The translations under genes and the position numbers were made by a program. The notes under the pieces were generated by a model. The model did no database searches and was not told where the DNA came from. It was given only the letters and a program-made list of their open reading frames with translations. A DNA stretch of 64,000 nucleotides from Thiobacillus denitrificans DSM 12475. GTDB lineage: Bacteria > Pseudomonadota > Gammaproteobacteria > Burkholderiales > Thiobacillaceae. The stretch spans positions 149,046 through 213,045 of the forward strand of contig NZ_AQWL01000006.1 of assembly GCF_000376425.1 (NCBI RefSeq), in the 5' to 3' direction. Every line of letters starts with the position of its first letter. The first letter of the stretch is position 1. Shown here one piece after another: positions 61,206 to 64,000 of the stretch.

Positions 61206-62645
61206 ATGAATGCAGTATCCGCTTCCACCAACTTTACCGATTTCGTCGTCGCCGACCTCGCGCTTGCCGACTGGGGCCGCAAGGAAATCCGCATCGCCGA
61301 AACCGAAATGCCGGGCCTGATGGCGATCCGCGAGGAGTTCGCCGCCAGCCAGCCGCTCAAGGGCGCGCGCATCACCGGCTCGCTGCACATGACGATCCAG
61401 ACCGCGGTGCTGATCGAGACGCTGACCGCACTCGGCGCCGAGGTGCGCTGGGCGTCGTGCAATATCTTCTCGACCCAGGATCATGCTGCCGCGGCGATTG
61501 CCGCCAGCGGCGTGCCGGTGTTCGCGGTCAAGGGCGAATCGCTGGAAGACTACTGGGATTACACCCACCGCATCTTCGAGTGGGCCGTCGGCGGCGATGG
61601 TTCAAGCATGTATAGCAACATGATCCTCGACGACGGCGGCGATGCCACCCTGCTGCTGCACCTGGGGGCGCGTGCGGAAAAGGATATTTCCGTGGTGGCC
61701 AAGCCCACCAGCGAGGAAGAACGCGTGCTGTACGCCGCGATCAAGGCGCGCGTGGCGGCGCAGCCGGGCTGGTATTCCAGTCGTCTGGCAGCCGTCAAGG
61801 GCGTGACCGAGGAAACCACCACCGGCGTGCACCGCCTGTACCAGATGCACGCCCGTGGCGAGCTCAAGTTCCCGGCGATCAACGTCAACGATTCGGTGAC
61901 CAAGTCCAAGTTCGACAACCTCTACGGCTGCCGCGAATCGCTGGTCGACGGCATCAAGCGCGCCACCGACGTGATGGTGGCAGGCAAGGTCGCGCTGGTC
62001 GCCGGCTACGGCGACGTCGGCAAGGGGTCGGCGCAGGCATTGCGTGCATTGAGCGCCCAGGTATGGGTGACCGAGGTCGACCCGATCTGCGCACTGCAGG
62101 CGGCGATGGAAGGCTACCGCGTGGTGACCATGGAATACGCCGCCGACAAGGCCGACATCTTCGTCACCGCCACCGGCAACTACCACGTCATCACCCACGA
62201 CCACATGGCGAAGATGAAGGACCAGGCCATCGTCTGCAACATCGGCCACTTCGACAACGAAATCGATGTCGCCGGCATCGAACAATACCAGTGGGAAGAG
62301 ATCAAGCCGCAGGTCGATCACGTGATCTTTCCTGACGGCAAGCGGATCATTCTTCTCGCCAAGGGCCGCCTGGTGAACCTCGGCTGCGCCACCGGCCATC
62401 CTTCGTATGTGATGAGCTCCAGCTTCGCCAACCAGACCATCGCCCAGATCGAACTGTGGCAGGAGCGCGATTCCGGCAGATACCCGGTCGGCGTGTATAC
62501 GCTGCCGAAGCATCTCGACGAGAAGGTCGCGCGCCTGCAGTTGAAGAAGCTCAACGCGCAGCTGACCGAGCTGACCGACCAGCAGGCCGCTTACATCGGC
62601 GTACCCAAGGACGGTCCGTACAAGGCCGAGCATTACCGCTATTGA
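61206..62645 (+). CDS. ahcY: S-adenosylhomocysteine hydrolase
   Basis: A 479-residue NAD-dependent enzyme that splits SAH into adenosine and homocysteine, recycling the methyl-transfer product. Marks are [26 protein letters not shown], the NAD loop [16 protein letters not shown] and the C-terminal [13 protein letters not shown] chose the ATG at 61206 behind AAGGAG. It is controlled by the SAH riboswitch upstream and is followed by a small membrane protein gene and metF. Confidence 0.98.
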   Translation: MNAVSASTNFTDFVVADLALADWGRKEIRIAETEMPGLMAIREEFAASQPLKGARITGSLHMTIQTAVLIETLTALGAEVRWASCNIFSTQDHAAAAIAASGVPVFAVKGESLEDYWDYTHRIFEWAVGGDGSSMYSNMILDDGGDATLLLHLGARAEKDISVVAKPTSEEERVLYAAIKARVAAQPGWYSSRLAAVKGVTEETTTGVHRLYQMHARGELKFPAINVNDSVTKSKFDNLYGCRESLVDGIKRATDVMVAGKVALVAGYGDVGKGSAQALRALSAQVWVTEVDPICALQAAMEGYRVVTMEYAADKADIFVTATGNYHVITHDHMAKMKDQAIVCNIGHFDNEIDVAGIEQYQWEEIKPQVDHVIFPDGKRIILLAKGRLVNLGCATGHPSYVMSSSFANQTIAQIELWQERDSGRYPVGVYTLPKHLDEKVARLQLKKLNAQLTELTDQQAAYIGVPKDGPYKAEHYRY

Positions 62646-62669
62646 TCGACCCGCCCGAAGGAGTGCACC

Positions 62670-63017
62670 ATGCGTCTGCTGCTGTTGTGGATACTGAATG
62701 CCGTCGCCCTGCTGGCGGTGACCTGGCTGCTGCCCACTATCCAGGTGACGGGCTTCGGTACGGCGCTGCTTGCAGCGCTGGTCCTGGGCTTCATCAACAC
62801 GCTGGTGCGGCCGGTGCTGACGCTGCTCACGCTGCCGATCACGCTGCTGACGCTGGGCATCTTCTATCTGGTACTGAACGGCCTGCTGTTCTGGCTGGCC
62901 AGCGCGCTGCTGCCCGGTTTTCACGTGCAGGGCCTGGTGTCGGCCATGGTCGGCGCAATCCTCTACGGCGTGATCGCCTGGGCGCTGTCCGCGCTCATCC
63001 CCAATGCAAAAGGTTGA
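62670..63017 (+). CDS. Phage holin family 4-like small membrane protein
   Basis: A 115-residue protein with four hydrophobic helices (about 3-22, 28-47, 55-80 and 88-108). It matches the PF04020 type (LVLGFINTLVRPVLTLLTLPI), named after a mycobacteriophage holin but widespread as a chromosomal membrane protein. In betaproteobacteria it is commonly found between ahcY and metF, as here. No phage genes are near, so a lytic role is unlikely. Confidence 0.9.
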   Translation: MRLLLLWILNAVALLAVTWLLPTIQVTGFGTALLAALVLGFINTLVRPVLTLLTLPITLLTLGIFYLVLNGLLFWLASALLPGFHVQGLVSAMVGAILYGVIAWALSALIPNAKG

Positions 63018-63020
63018 AAC

Positions 63021-63851
63021 ATGACCGCCCGTACTTACAGCTTTGAGTTTTTTCCGCCGAAGACGGCAGAAGGCGTGGAGAAACTGCGCGCCACCCGGAA
63101 ACAGCTGGCGCAGCTCAATCCCAAGTTCTTCTCCGTCACCTTCGGCGCCGGCGGTTCCACCCGCGACCGCACCCTGGAAACGGTGCGCGAAATCCAGGCC
63201 GACGGCAGTGAGGCCGCGCCACACCTGTCGTGCATCGGCTCGACCGAGGCGAGCATCCGCGACATCCTCAACGAGTACAAAAGCCAGGGCATCCGTCATC
63301 TGGTCGCGCTGCGCGGCGATTTGCCTTCCGGCACCATGGATGCCGGCGAATTCAACTACGCCAACGAACTGGTGGCCTTCATCCGCAAGGAAACCGGCGA
63401 CTGGTTCGAGATCGAAGTCGCCGCCTACCCCGAAGTCCACCCGCAGGCGCGCTCCTATACCGAGGACATGGTCAACTTCAAGCGCAAGGTCGATGCCGGT
63501 GCGAATGCCGCGATCACGCAGTATTTCTTCAACGCCGACGCCTACTTCGGCTTTGTCGAAGACGCGCGCGCCCACGGCGTCACCATCCCCATCGTTCCCG
63601 GCATCATGCCGATCGGCAATTACGTGCAGCTGGCACGTTTTTCGGATGCCTGCGGCGCCGAGATTCCGCGCTGGCTGCGCAAAAAGCTGGAAAGCTACGG
63701 CGACGACCTGGCGTCGATCCGCGCCTTCGGCCTCGACGTGGTGACCGACCTGTGCGACCGCCTGCTGGCCGGCGGCGCGCCGGGCCTGCATTTCTACACC
63801 ATGAACCAGGCGGGGCCGAGCACCGTCATCTGGCAGCGGCTGGGATTGTGA
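63021..63851 (+). CDS. metF: 5,10-methylenetetrahydrofolate reductase
   Basis: A 276-residue FAD enzyme that makes 5-methyl-THF for methionine synthesis, closing the methyl cycle of metK and ahcY. It opens with YSFEFFPPKT, with Glu in the FEFFPPK motif as the catalytic acid, and has VTFGAGGSTRDRT, LRGDLP and AAYPEVHPQA. It begins three bases after the small membrane protein stop. Confidence 0.97.
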   Translation: MTARTYSFEFFPPKTAEGVEKLRATRKQLAQLNPKFFSVTFGAGGSTRDRTLETVREIQADGSEAAPHLSCIGSTEASIRDILNEYKSQGIRHLVALRGDLPSGTMDAGEFNYANELVAFIRKETGDWFEIEVAAYPEVHPQARSYTEDMVNFKRKVDAGANAAITQYFFNADAYFGFVEDARAHGVTIPIVPGIMPIGNYVQLARFSDACGAEIPRWLRKKLESYGDDLASIRAFGLDVVTDLCDRLLAGGAPGLHFYTMNQAGPSTVIWQRLGL

Positions 63852-63934
63852 CGCCGCCTGGCGCACGCGCTGTTCTGCAAGACGCGCGCTGCCGGGCTGC
63901 GGCGCGCGACTGAGGCGTTGCCACCAGGAAAACA

Positions 63935-64000
63935 ATGAATCCGCCCCGGCCGACAAACAGCAAGTCCAGTGCCCTCGCGCTCGCTGCGCTTGGCGTCGTC
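63935..64000 (+). CDS. Start of an exported protein, truncated by the window
   Basis: An ATG at 63935 with a purine-rich CAGGAA site opens a frame of 22 codons that runs off the right edge. It begins with a short basic stretch (PRPTNSK) followed by Ala/Leu-rich sequence, which looks like a signal peptide. No family can be named. Confidence 0.5.
   Translation, partial: MNPPRPTNSKSSALALAALGVV

Noticed and set aside
62670-63017. Prophage holin indicating a phage remnant
   Set aside because: The holin-family name is historical; the gene sits between housekeeping genes and no other phage gene is present.
61602-63956. 784-codon minus-strand open frame opposite ahcY and metF
   Set aside because: It is antisense to three conserved genes and its product looks like reverse-frame GC artefact (runs of His, Arg and Gln), so it is not a gene.

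Overview
The window is a GC-rich chromosomal segment with no rRNA, tRNA, CRISPR, prophage or insertion sequence that I can see. Gene content points to a betaproteobacterium, most likely a sulfur-oxidising Thiobacillus-like organism. The signs are the hemCDXY order, a pilGHIJ-chpA cluster, the dapF/DUF484/xerC chain, an SAH riboswitch ahead of ahcY, a DsrS-like gene and several DUF302 proteins. The genus is an inference from gene order and remembered protein similarity, not from a marker gene.

Layout. 0-6.7 kb: start of an RNase II-type gene, a YqiA esterase, a DUF302 protein, cyanase (cynS), mpl, a hybrid histidine kinase with its LuxR-type regulator, and a thioredoxin-like exported protein. 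6.8-10.7 kb: hemC-hemD-hemX-hemY, joined by stop/start overlaps. 10.8-16.4 kb: a periplasmic DUF302 protein, a 2Fe-2S flavoreductase, an SDR, and the divergent fxsA / cutA-dsbD pair, whose start codons are three bases apart. 16.4-20.5 kb: thiD-thiE-hemL-dsrS-like operon and a divergent rubredoxin. 20.7-31.3 kb: a lone secreted unknown, then pilG-pilH-pilI-pilJ-chpA (type IV pilus Chp chemosensory system), closed by a strong terminator. A perfect 50-bp palindrome follows and reaches the stop codon of the next gene. 31.3-36.8 kb: two poorly known proteins, a dihaem cytochrome c fused to DUF302, a second DUF302 protein and a YqhA membrane protein. 36.9-40.1 kb: hslV-hslU and a duplicated STAS protein.

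40.1-45.9 kb is the most distinctive block. Read on the minus strand it runs zur, a zinc-independent dksA paralogue, a CobW-type GTPase, yidD, a small exported protein, an outer-membrane barrel protein, znuA and znuB. It looks like a complete zinc-starvation regulon, with metal-free spare parts, a metallochaperone and an uptake route, but without its ABC ATPase. 46.0-51.5 kb: an RND efflux pair, a lipoprotein and a PPK2 polyphosphate kinase. 51.5-54.3 kb: a membrane GGDEF/EAL protein. 54.4-59.6 kb: a seven-gene minus-strand chain (two LpxL-type acyltransferases, GNAT, CoA-binding protein, dapF, DUF484, xerC) in which every junction overlaps. 59.8-63.9 kb: the methyl-cycle genes metK, ahcY (behind an SAH riboswitch), a small membrane protein and metF, then the start of another exported protein.

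The main leads are the zinc cluster, the DUF302 family with a conserved pair of cysteines 21 residues apart and a cytochrome fusion, the DsbD with a doubled N-terminal domain, the 50-bp palindrome, and the tandem 39-bp hairpin repeat between lpxL and metK.
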